43,423 nt of DNA, taken from assembly GCA_018241025.1 (NCBI GenBank), contig JAFEEQ010000031.1, positions 1 through 43,423 on the forward strand, in the 5' to 3' direction. The notes under the pieces were generated by a model. That model searched no databases. It was not told the origin of the DNA and saw only the letters and a list, made by a program, of their open reading frames with translations. Positions within the stretch are counted from its first letter, which is position 1. The number at the start of each line of letters is the position of its first letter. This document shows, in pieces, positions 24,159 to 31,612 of the stretch. This DNA comes from Pseudomonadota bacterium (GTDB lineage: Bacteria; Pseudomonadota; Alphaproteobacteria; Micropepsales; Micropepsaceae). A program made the translations under genes and the position numbers.

Positions 24159-25612
24159 ATCGGATTGCCGATCAGCAGCAGGCGGTTCTTCGCATCGCGC
24201 ACTTCGGCGCGCAGCCAGTGGCGCTTGCCGTCGAAGGTCGCCTGGAACGGCAGATGCACATCGTTACCGGCGATGGTGCCATCGCGCAGCGCCGCTAGCG
24301 GTTTGCCGTCTTCGATCAGCACCGCATGCGCGCCGGCGGCACCGGCGATGTGGAGATCGAAACGCACGGTCTCCCGTGGATGCAGCGTGACCGTGTCGCC
24401 CATTGCGATCTTGCCGTTTCGCGCGGTGAGTTCGAGCAGGCGCGTCGTGTCGCCCTCGGCATCGATGAAGACATGCCCGGCGCGGATCGCCGCCAGGATC
24501 GCGCTTTCGGAAAGATTGGCGGCAAAGACCGCCGTCACCGGCGCGCCGACGGGGTTCTTCTCCGCCGTCGCATCGTGATTGTCGCTGCCGCCGATGGCGG
24601 TGATGCGATAACCCCGGTTCAGCTTGTCCTGCCAGAAGGCGATGCCGGAAATCGGATTGTCGGCATTGCCGAACAATGCCGTCGCGCCGCCATTGATGAT
24701 CTCGATCGCGGGAATGCGGGCATAGTCGGTATCGGGCACGGTCCAGCCGCAGCCCATGCAGATCTCGCCCGAGGGCAGCGCCGGGTGATTGATCGTGAAC
24801 AATCCGCCGAGCGCCGCGACCCGGTCCAGCAGCGCGTTCAGATCCGGCACCGTCGCGCTGCCCAGCCGGAAGTCGATGAAGCCCGTCGTTCCATAGACGT
24901 TGGCGTGACCGTGGAACGTCGTGATCTCGCGCGCCGGGATCAGCAGGGTCTTGTCGAAATAGGGCTGCAACTCGCGCATCGCGTCGAACTGCGAGATCGC
25001 GTTGTGGTCGCTGATCGCGATGAAATCGAGATGCCGCGCCGCAGCGGCTTCGACCGTCTTGTAGAGCGGGCAGGGGACTTTGTTGCCGCTCTGGCTCTTG
25101 CACTCGCCGTCGCTGTGCGCGTCGTGCATGTGCAGGTCGCCACGAAACCAGGCCGGTCCCGTTGCCAGCGGCCCATCTGAAAAGGTCGAGGCGGCGCCGG
25201 TGTCGCCGAACCATATCTGCGCTTCATAGGTCGCGCTCACGCCCTTGCGGATGTTCGGAATGCCGAGGACCAGCTTCCAGGTCCCGGCGGGCAGCGGCCC
25301 TGGCAGATAGGACGGCGTCGCATCGGTCTCCGACAGGGTGAACTCGCCCTTGTTGCCGCCGCTCCAGCCTCGGAAGCGTTCGCTGCCGAACAGGCCGAGG
25401 TCGATGGTGGTGTGCTTGTCCTTGCCGGTATAGCTGAATCGAACGGTGACCCGCGTTGTGCCCGCCGGAACGGCGAACGGCACCTCGCGATAGGTCTGGT
25501 TGTCGCTGTCGACGATGGTGCCGGTAAGGATCAGGTCCGGCTTGCGCTCGGCGGCCTGCGCGGCGCCGGCAAGCAGCAGTGCAAGCACAACCGCCACCAG
25601 CCGCGCGATCAC
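24128..25612 (-). CDS. Secreted PHP-domain metallohydrolase (CehA/McbA family)
   Basis: A 494-residue protein with a signal peptide (about 1-20, ending AGAAQA) and an N-terminal beta domain to about residue 150. A PHP-type metal-dependent hydrolase domain follows: GDLHMHDAHSDG (158-169), the ISDHNAISQ motif near 200, TINHPALP and GGSDNHD. These give the His/Asp ligands of a trinuclear metal site. CehA/McbA relatives hydrolyse carbamate or phosphoester bonds, so substrate assignment is open. The GTG start at 25612 overlaps the stop of the kinase gene (GTGA), implying co-transcription with it. Confidence 0.85.
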   Translation of the reverse strand: MIARLVAVVLALLLAGAAQAAERKPDLILTGTIVDSDNQTYREVPFAVPAGTTRVTVRFSYTGKDKHTTIDLGLFGSERFRGWSGGNKGEFTLSETDATPSYLPGPLPAGTWKLVLGIPNIRKGVSATYEAQIWFGDTGAASTFSDGPLATGPAWFRGDLHMHDAHSDGECKSQSGNKVPCPLYKTVEAAAARHLDFIAISDHNAISQFDAMRELQPYFDKTLLIPAREITTFHGHANVYGTTGFIDFRLGSATVPDLNALLDRVAALGGLFTINHPALPSGEICMGCGWTVPDTDYARIPAIEIINGGATALFGNADNPISGIAFWQDKLNRGYRITAIGGSDNHDATAEKNPVGAPVTAVFAANLSESAILAAIRAGHVFIDAEGDTTRLLELTARNGKIAMGDTVTLHPRETVRFDLHIAGAAGAHAVLIEDGKPLAALRDGTIAGNDVHLPFQATFDGKRHWLRAEVRDAKNRLLLIGNPIYINAGPAGP

Positions 25613-26331
25613 GCCGCGCCTCCCGCGATATCCGCAATGCCGTGTTCGGCGTCTTTGCGCAGGACGAAATCGGCCGCGTCGCGATCCTTGACGATGTGGT
25701 CGCGCAGGTTCGGCAGGTTGATGCCTTCCCACACCCGCTTGGCGAAGTCGGCGCGCTGGGCATCGTCCCAGTCGCGGAAGCGGTAATAGAAGCTTTGCGG
25801 ATCGTCGCGCCCGGCGATCATCAGCGGCAGCAGGCGGTCGGTGAACCAGCCTTCGATCGCGCTCTCCTCGGCATCGAGATAGATCAGCGTATCGATCAAC
25901 CGCGCCGCGCCGGCCTGTTCGATCTGTGCCAGATGCAGCCCGTCGAGGATCAGCACATCGGGCCGCTCGACGGTCATCGGATTGCCGCTGTCGACGTCAT
26001 AGGTGACATGGCTGTAGCGCGGCAGCGCGACCCGGATTCCGTTGCGCACGCCTTCGAGCGCACAGCGCAACGCCGCCACGTCGTAGGATTCGGGAAAGCC
26101 CTTGCGCATGGAGATATTGCGCCCGGCCAGAACGGCATTCGAGAACAGGAAGCCGTCGGTCGCGATGTTGACGACATCCGCCGGCCAGGCCGCGATGGCC
26201 TCCGCGAGCTGACCTGCGAAGGTGCTCTTGCCGACCGCGACGCTGCCACCCACGCCGACGATGTAGGGCCGCTTCGCCGCCCGCGCTTCCGCCGAACGCG
26301 TCCGTAATATCTGCACGACCCTGTCGAGCAT
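25609..26331 (-). CDS. coaA: Type I pantothenate kinase-like protein
   Basis: A 240-residue P-loop kinase with GVGGSVAVGKSTFAG, ITDGFL-like ATDGFLFSN, GFPESYD, YSHVTYDV and DVLILDGLHL, all hallmarks of CoaA. CoaA phosphorylates pantothenate, the first committed step to coenzyme A. The E. coli enzyme has 316 residues; this one lacks about 75 N-terminal residues upstream of the P-loop. It could therefore be a shortened CoaA or a related kinase of the phosphoribulokinase/uridine kinase group. The ATG at 26331 has AGGGGA upstream. It is the first gene of a two-gene leftward unit with the PHP hydrolase. Confidence 0.82.
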   Translation of the reverse strand: MLDRVVQILRTRSAEARAAKRPYIVGVGGSVAVGKSTFAGQLAEAIAAWPADVVNIATDGFLFSNAVLAGRNISMRKGFPESYDVAALRCALEGVRNGIRVALPRYSHVTYDVDSGNPMTVERPDVLILDGLHLAQIEQAGAARLIDTLIYLDAEESAIEGWFTDRLLPLMIAGRDDPQSFYYRFRDWDDAQRADFAKRVWEGINLPNLRDHIVKDRDAADFVLRKDAEHGIADIAGGAA

Positions 26332-26447
26332 GTGTCCCCTCTTGCCGGGCACTATGGCATGACCGCCGCCATGCGGGGAACGCAGAGCCGCCCGTCTTCC
26401 AAAGGTGTCGCATGTCGCGGCACGCGCGAACCGCGTACCAAGCTGCC

Positions 26448-27380
26448 ATGCGAATTCTTCTGACCGGATCGTCGGGCTGGCTCGGCCAGTGGCTGGCACC
26501 ACGGCTGGTGGCGCTGGGTCACGACGTTATCGGTATCGATCCGGTGCCGGGTGCCGCGACGACGATCCTGGGCAGCATCGCCGACCGGTCGCTGGTCCGC
26601 CAGGCCATCGGCGATCACCGGATCGAGGCCATCATCCATGGCGGCGCGCTGCACAAGCCGAACATCGAGACGCATGACCGCCAAGCCTTTCTCGACGTCA
26701 ACGTCACCGGCACCTTCAACCTGCTCGAGGAGTCCGTGGCGCAGGGCGTCTCGCGCTTCGTCTTCACCTCCACCACCTCGCTGATGGTTTCGCGCGACGT
26801 GCGCGCCGCCACCGCCGATGAAGCCGTCTGGATGACCGAAGACTTCGTACCGATGCCGCGCAACATCTATGGCGTCACCAAACTGGCGGCCGAACATCTT
26901 TGCCGACTGACCCATGAGTTGCACGGCCTGCCGGTCATCATCCTGCGCACCGCGCGCTTCTTCCCCGAGATCGACGACATGGCGCATGAAATCCGCCAGT
27001 CCGGCCCGAACACAAAGGCGAACGAGTTGCTCTTCCGTCGCCTCACCGCCGCCGACGCGGCCGAGGCCCACGTCGCCGCGCTCGCCAAAGCGCCCGAGAT
27101 CGGCTTCGACGTCTTCATAGCTGTCGCGAAGACACCCTTCGCGCGCAGCGATGCCCGCGAGTTGATGCACAACGCGCCCGCCGTCGTCGCGCGCTACTTC
27201 CCCGACTATCCGTCGATCTACGGGAAGCTCGGCTGGACGATGTTCGACCGGATCGACCGGGTCTACGATTCCGCACGCCTGGAGCAGCGACTGGGTTTCC
27301 GCTGCGCAACCGATTTCCGCACGACACTCGACACCCTCGCCCGCGGCGAGATGCCGGCGTATCTGACGACGAGCGCTTGA
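26448..27380 (+). CDS. NAD-dependent epimerase/dehydratase family protein (extended SDR)
   Basis: A 310-residue extended short-chain dehydrogenase. The Rossmann glycine motif is GSSGWLG (7-13), and the catalytic pair is Tyr141 and Lys145 in YGVTKLAAEH, with TSTTS (107-111) providing the serine. The family oxidises, epimerises or dehydrates nucleotide sugars or similar substrates. The ATG at 26448 gives a canonical N-terminus; the earlier ATG at 26412 adds twelve unconserved residues. It is divergent from the CoaA-like kinase and followed by a REP-like hairpin, so it is probably monocistronic. Substrate unknown. Confidence 0.88.
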   Translation: MRILLTGSSGWLGQWLAPRLVALGHDVIGIDPVPGAATTILGSIADRSLVRQAIGDHRIEAIIHGGALHKPNIETHDRQAFLDVNVTGTFNLLEESVAQGVSRFVFTSTTSLMVSRDVRAATADEAVWMTEDFVPMPRNIYGVTKLAAEHLCRLTHELHGLPVIILRTARFFPEIDDMAHEIRQSGPNTKANELLFRRLTAADAAEAHVAALAKAPEIGFDVFIAVAKTPFARSDARELMHNAPAVVARYFPDYPSIYGKLGWTMFDRIDRVYDSARLEQRLGFRCATDFRTTLDTLARGEMPAYLTTSA

Positions 27381-27401
27381 GGCGACATCCACAATGACCC
27401 T

Positions 27402-27473
27402 CACCCTGAGCTTGTCGAAGGGCGAGGGGCGGCGGTGGCGGTGCAGGATGGCATCCTTCGACAGGTTCAGGAT
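27402..27473. repeat. REP-like inverted repeat
   Basis: The left arm CACCCTGAGCTTGTCGAAGG and the right arm CATCCTTCGACAGGTTCAGG are near complements, matching at about 16 of 20 positions across a loop of about 30 bases. Sequences of the form CCTTCGACAAGCTCAGGGTG are well-known dispersed repeats in Proteobacteria. It sits in the 200-base gap between the SDR gene and the MFS gene, where it could also act as a 3' RNA stabiliser or weak terminator. Confidence 0.75.
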
Positions 27474-27580
27474 GAGGTCGGTGGAACTGATGAGGCGCTC
27501 GAATAATAGGATCGGCGCTGCTTCTTGTTTGAGCACAGTTCCCATACCATCCGCTTCGAGCTGATCGAACAGGGGGCAGT

Positions 27581-28954
27581 TTGCAGCACACACAATCGAC
27601 CATCGCCGCGCGCCTCGAGCGCCTGCCGCCCGGCCGTGCGCTGTGGACGCGGGTGATCCTGCTGTCGCTCGGCGGCTTCTTCGAATTCTACGACATGTTC
27701 CTCTCGGCCTATGTCGGCCCGGGCCTTGTGCGCGAGGGCATCCTCACGCCGACGACGCCCGGCCTGTTCGGCACCGAGGGCCTCGCCGGTTTCGTCGCCG
27801 CCTTCTTCCTCGGCCTCTTCTTCGGCACGGCGCTGTTCGGCTTCGTCGCAGACCGCTTCGGCCGCCGCGCGATCTTCACGGTCTCGCTGCTCTGGTACAC
27901 CGTCGCCGCGACGGTGATGGCGTTCCAGACCACCGCCTTCGGCCTCGACCTCTGGCGCTTCATTGCCGGTCTCGGCATCGGCGTTGAGCTCGTCACCATC
28001 GACACCTATATCGCCGAGCTCGTGCCCTGCACCGTGCGCGGCCGCGCTTTCGCCTTCAACCAGGTCGTCCAGTTCGCCGCGATCCCCGTCGTTGCGCTGC
28101 TCGCCTGGCTGCTCGTGCCGCATGAGCCGCTCGGGCTGTCGGGCTGGCGCTGGGTTGTACTCTCCGGCTCGCTCGGCGCGCTCGTCGTCTGGTTCATCCG
28201 CCTCGCCGTGCCGGAAAGCCCGCGCTGGCTCGCCGCCCACGGTCATCTCGATGAGGCCGACCGCATCGTCGCTCGCTTCGAAACCGACGCGATTGCCGAG
28301 AGCGGTCCATTGCCGGAGCCCGTTGTCGACCACGCCGAAGCACCGCAGGGCAGTTTCGCCGAGATCTGGCGCGCGCCCTATCTGTCGCGCACCGCGATGC
28401 TGATCGTGTTCAACTTGTTCCAGACCGTCGGCTTCTATGGTTTCAACAACTGGGTGCCGACTTTTCTCACCAGCCAGGGCATCACGGTGACCAAGAGCCT
28501 CGGCTACACATTCTTCATCGCGCTTGCCGCGCCCTTCGGTCCGCTTCTCGCCGCGCTATTCACCGACCGGATCGAGCGCAAATGGGCCATCGCCGGCGCG
28601 GCCGCCTGTGTCGCGGTGTTCGGCCTCGCCTTCGCCGGCGCGCGCGAAGCCGCGGCGCTGATCGTGTTCGGCGCCCTTGTCACGCTCGCCAACAACATCA
28701 TGAGCTTCTCGTTCCACGCCTATCAGGCGGAACTCTATCCGACGCGCATCCGCGCGCTTGCGGTCGGCTTCGTTTATTCGTGGAGCCGGCTCTCCACGGT
28801 GTTCAGCGCCTTCGTGATCGCCTTCTTCCTGCGTGACTTTGGAGTCGGAGGCGTGTTCGCGCTGATTGCGGCGAGCATGGCAGTGGTTGTCGCCGCGATC
28901 GGCATCTATGGTCCGAAGGTCAGAGACCTGACACTCGAAGAGATATCGCGCTAG
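27581..28954 (+). CDS. MFS transporter (sugar/aromatic-acid porter type)
   Basis: A 457-residue, 12-helix inner-membrane transporter. The loop motif GFVADRFGRRAIF (between helices 2 and 3) and AELVPCTVRGRAFAF (after helix 4) are signatures of the sugar porter and aromatic-acid/H+ symporter groups, as is PESPRWLAAHG after helix 6. The second-half AELYPTRIRALAVG repeats the motif. The start is TTG at 27581 with AGGGGG four bases upstream. It stands alone after the REP element. The solute cannot be read from sequence. Confidence 0.88.
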   Translation: MQHTQSTIAARLERLPPGRALWTRVILLSLGGFFEFYDMFLSAYVGPGLVREGILTPTTPGLFGTEGLAGFVAAFFLGLFFGTALFGFVADRFGRRAIFTVSLLWYTVAATVMAFQTTAFGLDLWRFIAGLGIGVELVTIDTYIAELVPCTVRGRAFAFNQVVQFAAIPVVALLAWLLVPHEPLGLSGWRWVVLSGSLGALVVWFIRLAVPESPRWLAAHGHLDEADRIVARFETDAIAESGPLPEPVVDHAEAPQGSFAEIWRAPYLSRTAMLIVFNLFQTVGFYGFNNWVPTFLTSQGITVTKSLGYTFFIALAAPFGPLLAALFTDRIERKWAIAGAAACVAVFGLAFAGAREAAALIVFGALVTLANNIMSFSFHAYQAELYPTRIRALAVGFVYSWSRLSTVFSAFVIAFFLRDFGVGGVFALIAASMAVVVAAIGIYGPKVRDLTLEEISR

Positions 28955-28985
28955 CGATCGGGAGTGTCCGGTGGCCGAACCTCCA

Positions 28986-29032
28986 GCGGCAGCGGAGCGG
29001 GGGAACCGATGTTCCCTCCGCCCGGCTGCCGC
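28986..29032. other. Strong hairpin after the MFS gene
   Basis: Perfect arms GCGGCAGC (28986-28993) and GCTGCCGC (29025-29032) enclose a second perfect stem GGGAAC (29001-29006) and GTTCCC (29011-29016) with a CGAT loop. It begins about 30 bases after the MFS stop. No T-run follows on either strand, so it is not a canonical intrinsic terminator. It may still mark the 3' end of the MFS transcript. Confidence 0.55.
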
Positions 29033-29146
29033 GGTTCAGATGACGGCGCGCCAAACCGAGAGAGCAAGCGACTCTTTCGAGGCGTCGCTATCCGTGAAGC
29101 GCATTGCGGTCACCGAAGCCATTTCGGGGAAACTCCCCGGCATTGG

Positions 29147-29332
29147 TCAGCTCTTCGTGTTCGTGTTGGGCATCGCCTGCTTCGGGGGCTGCGCGTCCGG
29201 CGAAACGGGCTTGGCGTTTTCGGACTTGGACTCGTCCTTTGCCGGCATCGTCGGCGCATTGGGCGTCGAGGAAGCGTTCGGAGTCGACGTGGACGAATGC
29301 TGCTGGGCAGCCATAATGGGCTTGTCGGTCAT
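29147..29332 (-). CDS. Possible small disordered protein, 61 residues
   Basis: The frame reads a hydrophilic, low-complexity protein rich in Ser, Thr, Pro, Asn and Lys (for example SSTSTPNASSTPNAPTMPAK). Its codons end in G or C about 80% of the time, the pattern of real genes in this genome, whereas shadow frames here are mostly Arg/Ala/Gly-rich. No signal peptide or membrane segment is present and no good Shine-Dalgarno precedes the ATG. I recognise no family. The surrounding stretch (28955-29587) has no other convincing gene. Confidence 0.4.
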   Translation of the reverse strand: MTDKPIMAAQQHSSTSTPNASSTPNAPTMPAKDESKSENAKPVSPDAQPPKQAMPNTNTKS

Positions 29333-29429
29333 TGGATCGGGCTTTCGTTGAGATCGTAGGCAGATATTTGCCGCTATCAGAGAGATGGCTACGCCGCCTC
29401 CCGGTTACAATCGCGGGCGCGAATTCGGT

Positions 29430-29586
29430 TGGAGGTTTATTCCGGGAGGTTCGCTATATCTGCCGGAACGTTCTGTGCGTTGTGGCGTTGAAGGGACGCA
29501 CGAGCGGCTCACCTCACAGTGCCCCGCAACCTGCGCAAGGCCCGGCCCACGCTCCGTCGCGATACGGAACCTGGTCCGGGCCTTTT
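29430..29586 (+). ncRNA. Candidate structured RNA ending in an intrinsic terminator
   Basis: Several stems follow one another: TTCCGG with CCGGAA (about 29442-29475), GTGCGT with ACGCAC (about 29480-29505), then a terminator stem. The terminator pairs AAGGCCCGG (29537-29545) with CCGGGCCTT (29576-29584) and runs into TTTT, enclosing an inner stem TCCGT (29553-29557) with ACGGA (29564-29568). The T-run exists only on the plus strand, yet no convincing plus-strand gene ends here. A small RNA is the simplest explanation. It does not match SRP RNA, RNase P RNA or tmRNA motifs that I know. Confidence 0.35.
29537..29586 (+). terminator. Intrinsic terminator-like hairpin
   Basis: A perfect 9-bp stem (29537-29545 with 29576-29584) is followed by a short T-run reaching 29586. 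The loop holds its own 5-bp stem. It lies immediately past the 3' end of the leftward CPBP gene, but only plus-strand transcription would meet the T-run. Confidence 0.55.
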
Positions 29587-29587
29587 G

Positions 29588-30385
29588 TCATTCCGCGACG
29601 AAGTTCCGCGGCCCTTCAGCGAAAGCCTTGCGATCCAGCAGAACGACCGCCGCCGCGATGACGATGAACACGCCGGTGACGATGCATTTGGTGAACGGTT
29701 CGACGGCGAAGCTCTCCGCCACGGCGTCGAGCATGAAATGGAACAGGATCGCCGCCGGGATCGAGCGACGGTGTTTCTCGTAGAGCCAGTTCGCCAGCAC
29801 CGCTGCCGGCAGGACACTGATGAAAAAGTTCGCGACATAGACCGGGTTCCCGAGCAACCCGCTCTGATAGTTCCCGGCAATCAGAAACAGCGGCGCATGC
29901 CACAGCGCCCAGAGCAGGGCGAAGGCGATGGTGGCGTCGCGCATGCCGAGCTTCGCGCGCAGCGCATCGACGCCATAGCCGCGCCAGCCGAGTTCCTCGA
30001 TTGCGGGTGCGAGCACCATGATCGGGATCATGCCGGCGAGGTCCGGGATCGGGCGGAGCTGATCCCATGAGCGGCCATATTTCGTCGACAGCCACACCGC
30101 CGCGACGGCCGCCACGGGCATGATGAAGATCGTCAGCGGCAGATAGCGCCACCGGATCAAGCCGAGGTTGGTCAGCCGCCGCTTGAAATCGCGCGCGAGC
30201 GAAGGGTCGAGGCGCAACAGGATGAGCGCGCTCGCGAGCGGCCCAAGCAGGCCGCAGAGCTGAAGCGCGATATTCGCCCCGAGCCCGCCCGGCTGGCGGC
30301 TGAACCACGCGGCGCCGAACCAGGCCCCCCAGCTGATCGCGAAGGTAAGAACGAAGAACCGGACCGGCCGATAGCGTGGGCGCAT
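29588..30385 (-). CDS. CPBP family intramembrane metalloprotease
   Basis: A 265-residue polytopic membrane protein of the CAAX/bacteriocin-processing (Abi) family. Catalytic motifs are Glu130-Glu131-Leu-Gly-Trp-Arg135, His163 in LWALWHAPLF and His216 in FHFMLD, with about eight hydrophobic segments. CPBP proteins cleave within or near membranes; bacterial roles include bacteriocin self-immunity and peptide processing. The ATG at 30385 has AGAGGGA upstream. It is divergent from the DUF2089 operon. MlrA also belongs to this broad family, but this protein is shorter and 8 kb from the MlrC genes, so I do not equate them. Confidence 0.9.
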   Translation of the reverse strand: MRPRYRPVRFFVLTFAISWGAWFGAAWFSRQPGGLGANIALQLCGLLGPLASALILLRLDPSLARDFKRRLTNLGLIRWRYLPLTIFIMPVAAVAAVWLSTKYGRSWDQLRPIPDLAGMIPIMVLAPAIEELGWRGYGVDALRAKLGMRDATIAFALLWALWHAPLFLIAGNYQSGLLGNPVYVANFFISVLPAAVLANWLYEKHRRSIPAAILFHFMLDAVAESFAVEPFTKCIVTGVFIVIAAAVVLLDRKAFAEGPRNFVAE

Positions 30386-30426
30386 CGAAATTTCCCTCTT
30401 GTTACAATATCATGCCACGAAAATTA

Positions 30427-30458
30427 AAAAAATCAATATTAAACCGTTGAAAAATCAA
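30427..30458. promoter_or_regulatory. AT-rich divergent promoter with a 22-bp-spaced direct repeat
   Basis: The 10-mer AAAAATCAAT occurs at 30427-30436 and again at 30449-30458, exactly 22 bases apart, or about two helical turns. The second copy also lies in a small inverted repeat, AAAAT-CA-ATTTT (30450-30461). The region divides the CPBP gene from the DUF2089 operon and is far more AT-rich than its surroundings. Two protein subunits bound on one face of the helix would explain the spacing. Confidence 0.45.
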
Positions 30459-30502
30459 TTTTGATGATCCATCTTCCCCATGTGACGCAAGCGAAGCAGC
30501 CG

Positions 30503-30871
30503 ATGGCAAAGGACTGGCAGGAACTGACCCAACTCACCCAAGGCGCCCCCTTGGTGGTGGAACGGGTGCGGCTCGCCGACCGGGACATCGTTATCGAGGG
30601 CGCCTTCGAGCTGCCCCAGCTCGCCCGCCTGCCGCTCGAAGACCAGATCTTCATCGCCGCCTTCGTGAAGAGCCATGGCTCGATCAAGGAGATGGAGAGC
30701 GTCTTCGGCGTCAGCTACCCGACCGTGAAGGCACGGCTGAACCGCATCGCCGGCGCGCTTGAATTCGTCGACCACGATCCGGAGCCCTCGCGCAGCGAGG
30801 TGCTCGACCGTCTCGCCCGCGGCGTGATCAGCGCCGCCGATGCAATCCGCGAACTGGAGGGCAAGTCATGA
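30503..30871 (+). CDS. DUF2089 domain protein lacking the zinc ribbon
   Basis: The C-terminal half matches DUF2089: LPLEDQIFIAAFVKSHGSIKEMESVFGVSYPTVKARLNRI, a sigma-4-like helix-turn-helix. Typical family members start with a Cys-rich zinc ribbon. Here the matching segment (GAPLVVERVRLADRDIVIEGAFELP) has kept its length but has no cysteines. The start may be ATG 30503 (122 residues) or the in-frame ATG at 30464; neither has a strong Shine-Dalgarno. It heads a three-gene operon with a small membrane protein (ATGA overlap) and a SHOCT-like protein. A DNA-binding regulator of envelope or membrane stress is inferred. Confidence 0.78.
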   Translation: MAKDWQELTQLTQGAPLVVERVRLADRDIVIEGAFELPQLARLPLEDQIFIAAFVKSHGSIKEMESVFGVSYPTVKARLNRIAGALEFVDHDPEPSRSEVLDRLARGVISAADAIRELEGKS

Positions 30872-31134
30872 CCGTTCCGATGCTCGCAATCGTTCAGATA
30901 CTTCCGGCGAAAAGCCGGCGCACGCTGCGCCTCTGGGTGCCGCTGTTCCTCGTCTGGCTGCTGCTCCTTCCCTTCGCGGTGGTGCTGCTGCCGCTCTACT
31001 TCGTGATGTGCGCGGTGATGGACATCGCGCCGTTCCGCACGCTGGGCGCGTTCTTCGCCGTGCTCGGCAGCGTCGCCGGCACCCATGTCGAGGTCGACAG
31101 CCCCGACGCGTCCGTCTTCATCCATGTCTACTGA
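30868..31134 (+). CDS. Small membrane protein of the DUF2089 operon
   Basis: An 88-residue protein with two adjacent hydrophobic segments: LWVPLFLVWLLLLPFAVVLL (about 22-41) and a following LYFVMCAVM stretch with a second helix near FRTLGAFFAVLG. No named family is recognised. Its ATG overlaps the DUF2089 stop (ATGA), and the SHOCT-like gene follows after 15 bases. The trio of DUF2089 regulator, small membrane protein and SHOCT-like protein recurs in other bacteria in my recollection. A membrane-anchored partner of the regulator is plausible but unproven. Confidence 0.72.
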   Translation: MTVPMLAIVQILPAKSRRTLRLWVPLFLVWLLLLPFAVVLLPLYFVMCAVMDIAPFRTLGAFFAVLGSVAGTHVEVDSPDASVFIHVY

Positions 31135-31149
31135 GAAGGACCAACAACA

Positions 31150-31569
31150 ATGAGCGAGAACCGCCGCCAGATCCTCGACATGCTTGCCCAGGGCAAGATC
31201 ACCGCCGACGAAGCCGAGCGCCTGATCGCCGCCGTCGAGCGCGAGGCCGCGCCCGCCGAAGCCGAGCCGCGGCGCAACGACAAGGTGAAATACCTCCGCG
31301 TCGTGGTCGATGCGAAGGATGGCGATGACGGTCCGACCAAGGTCAACATCCGCGTGCCGATGCAGCTCTTGCGCGCCGGCGTGAAGCTGACCTCGATCAT
31401 CCCGCCGCGCGCGCGGCAGGAGGTGAACGCGGCGCTCCAGAAGGAGGGCCTCGAGGTCGACATCGGCAAGCTGACGCCGGAAAGCCTGGAAGAAATCGTC
31501 GAACAGCTCCGCGAGCTCCAGATCGACGTCGACCGCGAAGACGCCAAAGTGCGCGTGTTCTGCGAATAG
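31150..31569 (+). CDS. SHOCT-like / YvlB-LiaX N-terminal domain protein
   Basis: A 139-residue soluble protein. The N-terminus (RRQILDMLAQGKITADEAERLIAAVE, residues 5-30) is a SHOCT-like short helical motif also seen at the start of YvlB and LiaX. The remainder is an alpha/beta region (VKYLRVVVDAKDGDDGPTKVNIRVPMQLL) without a recognised catalytic motif. AAGGA lies nine bases upstream of the ATG. As the last gene of the DUF2089 operon it probably works with the two preceding genes. LiaX-type proteins take part in membrane-stress sensing in Firmicutes; that role here is only an analogy. Confidence 0.72.
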   Translation: MSENRRQILDMLAQGKITADEAERLIAAVEREAAPAEAEPRRNDKVKYLRVVVDAKDGDDGPTKVNIRVPMQLLRAGVKLTSIIPPRARQEVNAALQKEGLEVDIGKLTPESLEEIVEQLRELQIDVDREDAKVRVFCE

Positions 31570-31612
31570 GCTATATCCCTCATCGTCCGGGGCGCGCCCG
31601 GCGCCCGGAGCC

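Noticed and set aside
28971..29351. Plus-strand 126-residue reading frame
   Set aside because: It is antisense to the better-coded minus-strand small ORF, crosses the strong hairpin and has no ribosome-binding site or recognisable domain.
29588..30385. CPBP protease as the missing MlrA of the MlrC-containing cluster
   Set aside because: It is shorter than MlrA, lies 8 kb away on the other strand and has its own promoter beside a DUF2089 operon. CPBP proteins are common and mostly unrelated to microcystin use.
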